Source: Theristus sp. LFF4_11 (Eukaryota; Nematoda; Chromadorea; Monhysterida; Xyalidae). From it: a stretch of 64,000 bases of DNA. Made by a program: the position numbers and the translations under genes. The notes beneath the pieces are model-generated. The model was not told where the DNA came from. It searched no databases and saw only the letters and a program-made list of their open reading frames with translations. This document shows, one piece after another, positions 45,605-56,566 of the stretch; position 1 is the first letter of the stretch, and every line of letters begins with the position of its first letter. The stretch lies in contig JASANC010002409.1 in the NCBI GenBank assembly GCA_030248135.1, positions 1-64,000 on the forward strand, written 5' to 3'.

Positions 45605-48600
45605 TCAGTCAAACTCCGGCTGCTGCGGCACCGCCTTGCTCTGGTGGTACTTCTTGCGTTGCGCGTAGTCCTCGTTCTGCTCGTTCTGGCGTTCGCGCAG
45701 CGTGTCGACGCCGGGATGCAGCGGCGCCACCACCACCTGCTCGTCGTCGTCGCGGCGCCCGCGCAACTGCGCAGCGATCGTTTGCAGCATGTGCGGCACG
45801 CTGAACTCGGTGATGCCTGCGTGATTGCGAAATGGAAACTTGAAGAAATGGTTTTTTTTAAATTTCCGTTATAATTTCGCGAAACGCATCGCACATCGTC
45901 GCGTCAACTGATGTGAACATGTGCGGAGTCGAGGAGGCCCGACCATAGCGCCCCGCACCTCACGCGGATCGACGTGCTCAGTCAAGCAAGTCAAGAAACG
46001 CAGGGCAAACTCTGTACTAAATGCTGTTCATACAGTTTTATCGGAGTTTCCTGCTTTTGTGCGAAATGAAATGAGTGAATGAAACTCCAATAAAACACTG
46101 GAAACATCACATGATACGAGACGCCTGGTTGGATTGGACGGTATTACTTTGGTTGGTAACTTGGTACTACTCTTCAATTTGCGATTTCAGGTTGATTTGT
46201 GCAATAACAGCGTCAGCAAAGACAAATCAATCCACAGATTCGTCCCGAATTCTCGTACCGGGAAACACGCCGGGCGACGCCTTGCCGATGTACATGTAAA
46301 GGCTGATGAATGCAATCACGTACAACACCGAGTAGACGAAGTTCATCGGAAAAATGATCAGAATGTTCACAACCATCTGAAATTAAAGTTATTTGCTACA
46401 CAAATTATGAAATTTCATTCCAAGTCACAAAATTGCATGGATCTTGTTTGCATACAATTTCATCATACCGAATTAGTGATCCAAAAATTCCAAAATAAAC
46501 AATCCAACGCTAAAATGCAGTTAATTTGCAAATTCTGCCGAAATTTCGCAGCTCACCCCGACAAGCGCCACCCATCGATTGCAGAACATCGAGTACCACG
46601 ACTCTTGCTGCAGCACTATGGTCGGCTTCGAATCTGGAGGAAAAAAACGCTGACGCGTTTAGTTCAGTTTTAATCAATCAATCAATCAATCAATCAAGTT
46701 TATTTGTAAGCGTCACGGACAGTTCACATCAACACATTCGCAAAACTTCCATTATGCAAAAGCACAGCATTTTTGGCACAGAGTGCCAGAGGTAAAAAGA
46801 ATACAGACAGACCAATCGAAGTTGCGGAATTTGCTCAAAAAATTGACAGCCGAAAACATGGACATATTGTACGTGTCGTCACCCTCGTGGCCTTGCTGGT
46901 AGCGTGTTAGACTCTTGTCTGTGCATTAGGGGATCAAGCCCCGCCCAGGGGTGTATAGGCATTTAATGACAGAGAAAAACTCGATAAGCGCTTTACTCGA
47001 CGCCGTTCTGTATGCTTCTCTGGGTGAGTCTCTGGCTACAAAGAAATAGCCTAAAATCTCTGGCTCCGTGACGCGTAGTAGACCGAAACCAACCAACCAA
47101 TAATCGCGCGCACCTTTCTGCAGCAGTCCCACATCGTCGGGGCTCAACTGCTGATGTTGTTCATCATGGTCGACATCAGCGGCCGGTTGCGTCGGCGGCG
47201 TCGCCGACTTCTGCGGCAACCGGGCGCCCTTCACGATCTGACGCTCCGGGAACAGACTGTCCAAATCGTCGCCGGCGCCCTTGATGCCGCCCATGCTGCC
47301 GTAACCGTGTGGCAGCTGTCTGGAAAGCAGCAGTGAAAAACGGATGGAAATGCGCGACTTTTTGCTCGATTGCGTCATTGCGTGTTTGCGACTACCAACC
47401 AACACTGTAATGCGTCTAAATTCTTGAATAAAGCTCACTGAATGGCTACCCTCGTGGTCTGGTGGTAGCGCGTTAGACTCTTGTCTGTGCGTTCGCGGGA
47501 TCGAGCCCCGCCGACTGGTGTATAGGCACTTAATGACAGAGAAAACTCGATGGGCAAACTACTCGACGGCGCTCTGCACGCTTCTCTTGGTCAGGCTTGG
47601 TGAAATACATCGTCTAAAATCCCAACAACAACACCTGAGTGGCTGCACAAGCAAAAGCGTGGATGGAGAACTACAGTCAACCAATCGGAACAGATAAAAC
47701 AGAGGTCGTTGTGGTGGTGTCCTGCGCTCAGACATAACCCGTCACTGGCCAATCACTGCCAGCGAGACCAATAATCGCCACCACAGTCCAGCTCTAATTC
47801 CAATGCGCAATCACCCGAACGCACTTTGCCTGTCGCTGCTGCTGAATGTCGTACGTCATCGCCAACGACACATAGGCGTAGTTGACGTAGGCGTACGTGA
47901 TCAGGAATGGGATGGTGCTGATGATGGCGAGCGAGTTCAAGTCGCCGACCAGCACGAATAAGAACGAGAGTGCAGTCATGGCGAGCATCGCGTACACCGG
48001 ATTACGGTTGGCGCCTTGCTGAAACGCGCGAAGTTGATGGAGAACATTGGAAAAGCTGGTTGGTTGAGAACAAGGTTTGTGTGGTTCGGTTTTACCGAGC
48101 ACTTTCGGTGCGTGATCGACACAAGTGTTCAAAGTGATGACAAAGATTACCGAAGTCGGCACGAAATTTTGTAAGCATATACGTCCAATCATTGCGCTCT
48201 CTATGATTGCGCGGCCAATCAGCGAGTTGCAAGTATGTTCGGATTCGGAAAGTAAAAAATAGCTTTGCTGTAGTGACTACAGTCTAACTCGGTAACATAT
48301 CCAACTAGCTGATTGGTTGATGCGTGCATTCTGCGCATGGATTGCTGAGTTCGGCGGAGTTTGGTTTTGCATAGAATGCAATGCATCCATCACGTGACTA
48401 GGGATGGAGCCGGTTCCGGTCCGGATTCCGGATTCCGGATTCCGGCGCCTAAAATTGGATCCGGATCCGGTCCGGATTCCGGCGCAATTTTGCCGGATCC
48501 GGCCGGATCCGGCCGGAATGGCCGAGACCCGCGAATTAACCAGTTGATTCCTCTGTTTCAGAGCTGTTCAATGGTTTGACAAATTTGTATCGGTGCTTTG

Positions 48601-51600
48601 TTGGTTTTGTTGTTGTGCATTTGACATGTGATCAGTGAGCGTTTCTTTAGTTTAGTGTTCTGTTCAATGGTAAATGGTTCACTGCTTTTGTCTTGAGTGG
48701 TAAACTTATGTGGTCGTCCACTTTAAAAAAACGTGGCTGCCAGCTTTTGGCCGACGTTGTTGATGAACAATAGCAGTTTTTTTGAAATCAGCCATCTTCG
48801 TTGGTCATATTCAGTTAGCTGTCAAACAGTTGCTTTTTTGTGAGCCCCAGAACACCAGAGATTTTAGCGACGTGTGTTACCGTGGGTGTGCGGGGTGCCG
48901 TGACCCCCTAAAATCCGATAACCCCCCTTCCCAACGACGAATCCACGAGACGACGAATCCTTTTCAATGGTGTTGCCCGCCGTTTGCGCACTGAAGCAGC
49001 GCATTGAACAAGTCGATGCGAGTGGCATTGGTACGACGAAAGAAACGCTGCCGACCAGCATCGACACACGCTTCCGTGCGCTTTTCCACAACGAATCCAA
49101 CATCATGGCCACGTACGTTGATCCGCGATTCAACAATACTGCAGTCGTCTTCGAAAATGAAGGCGCGATCCGTTGTGAACTACTTCACATTGCAAAGAAA
49201 ATCTTGAAACGACCGGAGACGCCCACAAACTGCGACGATACATCCGAGATCGCAAACAACGACGATGACGAAAGTGAACGCGAGCCCGAACCAAAAAAGA
49301 AATCGACTGGCCTCTACGGAGGCATCGAGTTTCACGCTGCGCGACCGCGCAACCCGTCAGGCGAATCCAGTCTCGAAGACGAACTGCGCGGCGAAATGAA
49401 TATGTACGAGTCGGATGATTTTATCGACGAACCGGACAAAAAGGATCTAATGCTAGACTTTTAACGGCTGAACTCGTCTAAATACCCCAAACTATCGACA
49501 ATCGCGCGCAGATACCTGGCACCGCTACCAACAAGCGTGGCAAGCGAACGAATGTTCTCTGAAGCCAGGCAGGTGTTTGTGTACAGCCGATCTCGTCTGT
49601 CAACTCAGAACGCCGAAAAGGTCATGTTTCTGAATGGAGTGTTGCCAGCACTTGATTATCCCTATGCGATGTGAATTTTGTCAATTGTTGTTGTTGTAAT
49701 TTTTGGTTGGTTCACGTGCTGTGTCTTGCTGATTTTGTTGCTGTGTCTGTGCTGTTTTATGCTGAAAATGTGATGAAGAAGCAATGAAATGTGCGTAGAT
49801 GTTTTTTAGACATAAAAAGGCCATTCCGGTCCGGATTCCGGCAATTTTTGCCGGATCCGGCCCGGCCGGAATGGGCTTTTGCCGGATCCGGCCCGGATTC
49901 CGGCAAATTTGCCGGATCCATCCCTACACGTGACAACCAACCAATCAGCCAGTTGGACATGTTATAGAGTTTGACTGTAACAACAGACGACGCACCCCAG
50001 CTTCCAGTGGTTTTATGATTGGAATGACATTCTCAGCCGCAATTCCCTGCAGTACACGCGGCGTACCATACATGCTGCCGAGTATCGAGCTCAAACTGGA
50101 TACGTAGAGACCGGCCAGAAATAAGAATCGCGTAGCGGACAGCTGAGAAGGAAGAATGTTTTATTATTACTGTTGAACGCCAGAAAAAATGTAAAAATCC
50201 ATAAAACTGCACAAAAATTGTGTGAATCAGATGAAAAAGTGGGTGGCTTCATAGTTGTGCGCTGCTTGCGAGAAAAAAGTAATAAAAAAAACCAAAAAAA
50301 CTGTTCACCATACCCGTTCGGCCATCATCAAATCGGTCAAGAGAAAACTTCGTTGACATGTGCTGCCGAGTGTCATGATGAACAGAAAACAGAATGCCGA
50401 GCTGAAAATGCAAAATGCAACAAGTGTATTTCAAAAACAGACAAAATTAAAAAAAACCGTGAAACACAACTGCATAGTTTATGAACCATTCAATGGTACA
50501 AACGTGCGGCACGCAATTAGCCAGTTCAATGCCACTTGTTCGACCGAACCCATTTTTGCCCAAGAAATAAGCCCAAATTACCCAATTTTGACCCAAAAAG
50601 CGAACACCTGACTGCAATCGCGGCCAACTCGCCGAGTGGAATATTGTTGCTCGGATCTTTCAAGTCGCCGCTCATGTTGACGCCGGCTAAAACGCCGATG
50701 AAATTCGAGAAGAACACGCCGAAAACGCTGAAAAACGTCTCGCCATCCGTGAACTCCATCGGTGTGTTCATGCGGAAGTTGGTCGCGTTCCACCCGACAA
50801 CGCCGTGTTCTGCGAAAAATGAGCGTTTCTGATTTGGAAACTTTCACGTCAACTTTCGACTTTCCAGCGTTTATCGTACGAAAACTGCAGAGATGCGATG
50901 CCGCAGCTTCGATGAAGGTAATTCCCGTTGGTATAATGAAACAATCAACAATAACACGCAACAATGAACAGAGAACTTTGGAGTGATTTTGTGATCAGTG
51001 AGTTTTGTGCCCATTGAAAAAAAACACACTTGAAAACACCATCACCAACCGACGTCTCGTCGAAATAAGCTGCCAACGAAGACGTCAATAACGGCCAGCA
51101 CCAGTAACGCCAACAAGCCGAGCTGCATTTTCACCACCCAGATCACGCCGCCCAGATTCACGCCTGCAAAACTCGAATCGGTCAAATTTGTGGTCGCCCC
51201 TGACGGTGAAAAAGTGCTAGTCGCAAGACCGTGGACTTTTGCTCGCCCCGCCCGAGCATTCGTTTCTAATGTTGCACAACCGAGACACCAATACACCGGG
51301 GCACTGAGCGCCTCTTTGCCGGCGTGTTTGGTTGTGTGTGACGACGCTGGTACTGGTAAATGAAGAAAGTGCCCGGTTTGCAGACAACAGCGTTATCAGT
51401 TGTGTAACAACATCGGTTCAACTGCTCAAGCGAACCACGAAAAAAAAAACTGATCAGAACCCGACATCCAAAACACGCCAACCAGCAAGTATGAACAGAA
51501 TGACGAATGCAATGAATCGGACAAGCCAGATGTTCTCGTGGCTGCCACCAAGCAAATGCGCCATGCTTTCGCCGAAGCCGACCGCCACTAATGCCGTGCC

Positions 51601-52813
51601 AGCTGCCTGCAAAAAACACACGCAAACAGTTCTCTTTTTTTGTTACTTTTGCTGAAATGCAACGGTTTTTTGTTGTATTTTCTTCGACGCAATGGTCGTG
51701 CAGTGTCTGAGAAACGTGAGCACTGTTCAATCGTCTGTTACTGATTCTGTAGCTCATTTATGCTTTCCAGTTCCCGATAAACCAATAAATGTCAACCAAT
51801 CAATGCATTCGCTTCGCATTTCAAACGTCCTCTTCGTTTCGAATGCCACTAAACAAACATGCGGTCCGTTTTTTTCACCACACAAAAATCAACCGGTCTA
51901 ATCTGTTCTGCATTTCTAAAGTTTCCAAACTCTTTAAAGCGTCCCCAATCTCCAGTGTCACCTGCGCAAACGAGTACAAAATGCCAACAGAGCCGCCAAT
52001 CCGTGCGCCGAGAATGTGCGACAACAAAAAGTACAGTCCACCGGACTGGATCTGACATCGTTCGCAGATGCCGATCGCCGACAGCACTGGCACTAATGCT
52101 AGTGCTGAGCAGCACATTAGTAGCACGATAGAGTGCGCCACACCAGCCTCCGCCTGTAACCGGTTTTTTTTGGAAAACTTCAGGGTTGGGAAAAACGTTG
52201 GTAGTGAAGAAACCAGTGGTTTCGGAAATCGAACTTTAATGCAACACACCTTTTCTACGCAATCAGCTTGATTGATCGAACTTCAAAACAATCCAGAATA
52301 ACATGACACCGCCAATCAGTGTGTGTGTGTATTCGATTGGGTTCAATGGTGTGCTTGTTGACCAAACAAAAACTGTGAAGCTCAAAACTGTAATTTCAAA
52401 GTCTCATGGTCGGCGATTGATTGAATGGTTCGAAATGCGCATAAAAACGTGGCACACAGGAAAACACCAGTCCAAATCGCCCACTCTCCACAGCAACCGA
52501 CCACAATCCAGCCCATTCGCAGGAACACGATCACACCGAAGATGTTCACCATCACGGACGTGAACACGCCATCCCAAGTGCCAAACAGCACCGGCTCTTT
52601 TAGAAAAAAGTTCGACTTCCACCACGGCCGATTCGGGTCGCCCGTTTGCTGTTGGTGTTCGGCGAAAAGCGAGTCGCCCGGCCCGCTGTGCTCCGCGGCC
52701 TGACCCCCCGGCGCGCCCTCCTGCTGCGCGACGAGGGGCCCCTCACTGCCGCGGCTGAGGCCGAATTTCGCCCAGTCCGCCTCGGAGACGGTCTTGCCGG
52801 CGTGCGTGGTCAT
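45605..52813 (-). CDS. SLC12A8: Cation-chloride cotransporter family protein, SLC12A8-like, 661 aa
   Basis: Twelve exons close in phase to 1986 nt: 52502-52813, 51962-52153, 51483-51606, 51050-51163, 50608-50809, 50314-50401, 49996-50142, 47825-48018, 47114-47319, 46557-46633, 46259-46376, 45605-45816. SLC12 proteins move chloride and cations (or polyamines/amino acids, and NMN is proposed for A8) across membranes. Diagnostic stretches: EPVLFGTWDGVFTS, NIFGVIVFLRMGW, IQSGGLYFLLSHILG, FFSVFGVFFSNFIGVLAGVN with SGDLKDPSNNIP, SSILGSMYGTPRVLQ, YAYVNYAYVSLAM and WYSMFCNRWVALVG; order and spacing fit vertebrate SLC12A8 as I recall it. The start is the first Met of a hydrophilic N-tail. Introns carry two SINEs and a MITE with a nested hAT element. 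The length is slightly below the human protein. Confidence 0.93.
46879..47060 (+). mobile_element. tRNA-like SINE, copy 3
   Basis: accctcgtggcc, gttagactcttgtctgtgc and ggggatcaagccccg form the tRNA-like head; gacagagaaaaactcga follows. It lies in an intron of the SLC12A8-like gene. Confidence 0.72.
47448..47620 (+). mobile_element. tRNA-like SINE, copy 4
   Basis: The best-preserved head: tggtctggtggtagcgcgtt as A box region and gggatcgagccccg as B box region. The body matches copy 3. It lies in an intron of the SLC12A8-like gene. Confidence 0.75.
48399..49926 (+). mobile_element. hAT transposon, 1528 bp, TSD CACGTGAC
   Basis: It begins tagggatggagccggttccg and ends ccggatccatccctagiven the last a at 49926. 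The perfect 8-bp duplication CACGTGAC lies at 48391-48398 and 49927-49934. The subterminal regions repeat ccggatccgg many times. Only the C-terminal half of a transposase remains (see 48967-49674), so this is an internally deleted copy. Confidence 0.93.
48967..49674 (+). pseudogene. hAT transposase, C-terminal part, one in-frame stop
   Basis: The frame from MVLPAVCALK runs to a TAA at 49462-49464 and stays open afterwards through the hAT dimerisation region (LPTSVASERMFSEAR, QNAEKVMFLNGVL), ending at TGA 49672-49674. The stop replaces a position usually held by an aromatic residue just before RLNSSKYPKL. An acidic stretch (DDDESEREPEPKKK) lies in the middle. The N-terminal BED finger and most of the RNase H-like fold are absent. 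Confidence 0.85.
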
Positions 52814-52973
52814 TTTTCTCGGGAATAAGCCTTTTTAATAATTTGACCCTTCCCGGTTGTTCAACAATCAGTCAGTCAGTCAGTTTTATTCTGCAGTGCA
52901 CGGCATAATACCAGAGAGTGAAGACGCCTTGACACTACGAAATTCCGTTTGGAAGTTCGTGTTTGCTGCCGAG

Positions 52974-53685
52974 TAGGGTTGTTAAACAAAAATGAAAATT
53001 TTTTTTTGAAAAAAAAGTGATTAAAAAAACAAAAATGCCGATTTAAAAAAAAAATCGAAAAATTTTCCTCTAATATGCTCTGAAAACCTCAATTTTGGCA
53101 CAATTTTTCGAAAGTTCAACAAAAATTTTCTTTGATTATACCTCGTAAAACCTTTAGCAGTCGATTTTGGGCCGTTTTACCGACTGATTTTAGGCTTCGA
53201 CAACATCTGCGATGAAGTTTTTGAGCGTCCCAAAGCTTAGCCTACCATTTCCGATGCAGATAAGGTGACGATTCGCCTCGCAGAGCGTCCGATTGTGCTC
53301 GCTGCTCCGTTTGCAAGCGCTACGTTGTCTGGTTGCTGCTTCGTGTCGTGTCGTCGCGACACCATCAGAAGAATTGATCGAATTTCAAGGCGGTATGTTT
53401 GTCTTCACTTTAGCATTAGCTTAGCTGGGGACAATTAGTGACGTTTTGGAGGTCAAAACACAAGAAGAGGCATGGTGACGGTTTGGAAAAGGGGTAATTG
53501 AGGTCACCAAAACTAAATCTGCTAAGTTCCGCCATACGGGAGTCATTCGGGAGGCGCTTGCATATCATATGTGGTTCTTCGGACTCCCTGATTGATTTAG
53601 CACAACTTTGATTTTTGAAATTTAAAAAAAAAAAATTTAAAAAAAAAAACAAAAATGACGATTTTTGTTTTTTTTAACAACCCTA
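52974..53685. mobile_element. hAT MITE, 712 bp, TSD CTGCCGAG
   Basis: The ends are tagggttgttaaacaaaaat and attttt...tttaacaaccctac without its last base. The exact 8-bp duplication CTGCCGAG lies at 52966-52973 and 53686-53693. The subterminal parts are A/T homopolymers. No coding capacity. Confidence 0.92.
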
Positions 53686-53693
53686 CTGCCGAG

Positions 53694-56391
53694 CGATGAA
53701 AATGCGGCGGAAATTATTATTTTTAGTCTTGGAGGTGATAAGAGTGACAGGAGCTGCCCGCGGGTGCACATGGGTCCGTCCGTGCAATATTCTCCGTAAT
53801 TCGTCGAAATAGAGCTCTTTATTGTTCAGCTGCTTCGTTAGCAATATCCGCAAATGAATGCTGCTGCTGTTTCTAGCGTTTTCGTCTCATCCGTGTAGTG
53901 TGTAAAATCTCTGAAATGTGCACAATGGTGTGGAAAAACAGAAACAGAATACGGAAACATGAACGCCGTCAGTCTCACCGGCAAGAGCCTCCGGTGGTGA
54001 GCCGAGTGAATGAGTGCACCCGAATCTGAGGCTTTGCAAAAACACGATAGAACTGAGAAGATTCACGTGCGCTTCTTTTGCATATGCTGCACAGTTTTCA
54101 AAGGGCAATGGAAACTGTGTCTCTCATTCTGTGTCAGTCTCCCCATGAAGCGGCACGCGCAATACGATGCCACACTAGCTTACACAAGTAAGCTGGACAC
54201 ACGCACACGAGCACACACACACACAGAAGCTTGTGCCATAAAAACACCGATAAATTGTTGAGAAGTGCTATGTGCCCTTGGCTTTACCTGCCGTGCAGAG
54301 GGTAACACCGGGTTTATATTGTTGCCGCAAAAGAACAGCAACCAACCAGTGCCCTGGCAAAAACTTAAGAGAATAAAACTGATGATTGTACACACCAGTA
54401 CCAGAGCACGAATGAAAACCACGGCGAAAGTTTCATTTCAAGGCCATTTCAGAATCAGATTCCCAATTCCCAGAAAAACTGCATTCCGAACAGCTGTATC
54501 TGCCACAACAGGGCTGCATTGTGCAACGTGCCGAGCCCTTGGCGTGGCGCCACTTTGAATCGACCACCATTGAGCCGTGAAGACTATTCAAAGACTGTGC
54601 AGTTTCAGCGAGTTTTCACAAACGCAGACTACTCAGCAACACCCTCTGCTAGTGTTGCACGTTTCAAAACGCATTCACCTCTGGCACTTGGCATGCTGCA
54701 GCAAAACCGGTTTGCTCTCTGATATGCATCTTGCTAACATGCGAAGCTTGGGCGGACGGGCGTGTACCAAAGCAAATCGATAAATAACATCACATGGCCA
54801 TGCAAACTGCAAGCCACCCATCTTTTAGCTAGCGTTGCTCGGCTTTTTTTGCTTGTCGAAAAACGCTTAGCACACCCTCTTGTTAGCTAGACAGCAACTG
54901 TGCAAGCAAACCGACAGACGCCACCCACTCACAAATTAACAGTGAATGATAGTGCCGCATTTATTTTGCGACTTGCTTTTTTTCTGTTCAACATGTGGCC
55001 TGAGAGATGCAGAAATCCGACTTGGGCGATATTTTAATTTTATTCTTATGGCTTTTATCTATTCTAGACGTCATGGGCGTGGAGAATAAAAACCATGCTA
55101 GCCAGATGAACAAAAAGCGATGTCAAAATAACGCGATATGACAGTCACAAACAAATTTTGTACTAACCAATCGCTACGAAGCTAATAAGACTAGACAAAG
55201 GCGCATGTCACTGCGCAAGAATCAAGTCGTGTATACATTGTAGATAAGGACTTTTTGATTTATAAAAAAGGTTTTTTCCAAGTGGATTGTTTGATTATGC
55301 AACAGCAATGACACTGCAATGGACTAGAGTCCCAAACCAACGAAACAATACTCTGGTTGTCATTATGAGAAAGCAGAACAAAATTATGGCAGCAAAAAAC
55401 TTTGTTTACTAAATCATTCTGCGGATTGGTATTCAGCACAGTTGACGAATTCAGAATGTACAGCTTTGAGATTCTTGATTTTTGATTTTTTAAACAATTT
55501 TAGAACATTGTTAATTTGAAAGACACGGTTATCAAAGATTCGTACAAGATTGATTGAAAATTAATTAAACAATACGTCATCGCAGATGGAAATGCAAATC
55601 AAAAAAAAGCCACATAGCACAACAAGCAAACACATGATATAAATAACTACGTAGACTAGACAAACTAAGAAAGTGACCAGACGAGAAACACAACAATCGG
55701 AATGTTGCCTAACAGCAAATAACACAACATCAAATTTAGAATTATTTATGATAAACCTGAGTTTGCACACTAGGGGCAGAATATCACAAAGACAAGGATA
55801 CAAAGATACGAATACACAACCGTAAATACAGGAAAGTTTTTGATTTACACAAATAAGTAGAAATTTGATTTGATTGTTCTGTGAATTTGCACAAAAGTTT
55901 AAGGAGATGCAAGTTAAACATAATAGAGAAGAAATCACAAAAACAGTTGCACAGCAACCCAGCTAAAGATAAGAAAATGTCAAGAAAGGTAAGAAACAAA
56001 AAATGGCAGAAAAACGTAAATCGTCCGCTGATTGGCTGCGTTGACAGATATTGAATCGGGGAGTTAGCGGTTGCTGGCTGCATCAGCTTGGCGGCTCACA
56101 AGAGTTCGAAAACTCAGTTTCAAAACTGAATCGCTCGCCACCATGGCAAATGACGGAACACATTTGAGATTTGTCACCATGCAACCGTCAAACCAAGAAC
56201 AATCAATCATACGCAACTGATCACCGCTGTTGTCCTGATCTGAATACCGTGCAATGTCCATTCACACATGATTTCAGGCTGATGTTGCACCAGTGAACCA
56301 TACGAGACAGACGCTGGCGCGCCAATTAAACGCATTTTCATGTGCTGGCGAATGTGCGCGCACGGTATTCAACCACAACATGCACACTGTA
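53694..56391. other. Intergenic, 2.7 kb
   Basis: No gene, RNA or repeat family member recognised. A cacacgcacacgagcacaca-like stretch lies near 54192. The open frames are short and without domains. It may hold the promoter of the SLC12A8-like gene and the 3' region of FBXO45. Confidence 0.4.
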
Positions 56392-56560
56392 CCGTCGAAC
56401 TCAAAATTATAGGGAACCCGCTGATTGGTCAGTAGTGGTCGAGTGATGCATGTCCTCTGTGCAGGTATTGCTGTGCGAAGGCGGAGTTCTGGTTTGCACA
56501 ACAACGCATGCATACCGTAATCCCCAACGAATCAGCTGATTGCCTATAATTCCGAGTTCG
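56392..56560. mobile_element. CAGTCGAACTC MITE abutting the FBXO45 stop
   Basis: ccgtcgaactcaaaattata (after TA) pairs with tgcctataattccgagttcg. gcatgcatac and gtgatgcatgtc pair inside. The right end is about 6 bp from the FBXO45 stop codon, so the element starts the 3' UTR. Confidence 0.75.
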
Positions 56561-56566
56561 TCAAGC

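Larger units (their letters stand above)
48280..49977. mobile_element. CAGTCGAACTC MITE, split by a hAT element
   Basis: The left end cagtctaactcgg follows TA (48278-48279). The right end tagagtttgactg precedes TA (49978-49979). The hAT element 48399-49926 sits in the centre with its own target duplication. Intronic in the SLC12A8-like gene. Confidence 0.85.

Noticed and set aside
47448..47520. Functional tRNA gene
   Set aside because: The A and B box regions are tRNA-like but the stem pairing is poor and the same sequence recurs with a conserved body; it is a SINE head.
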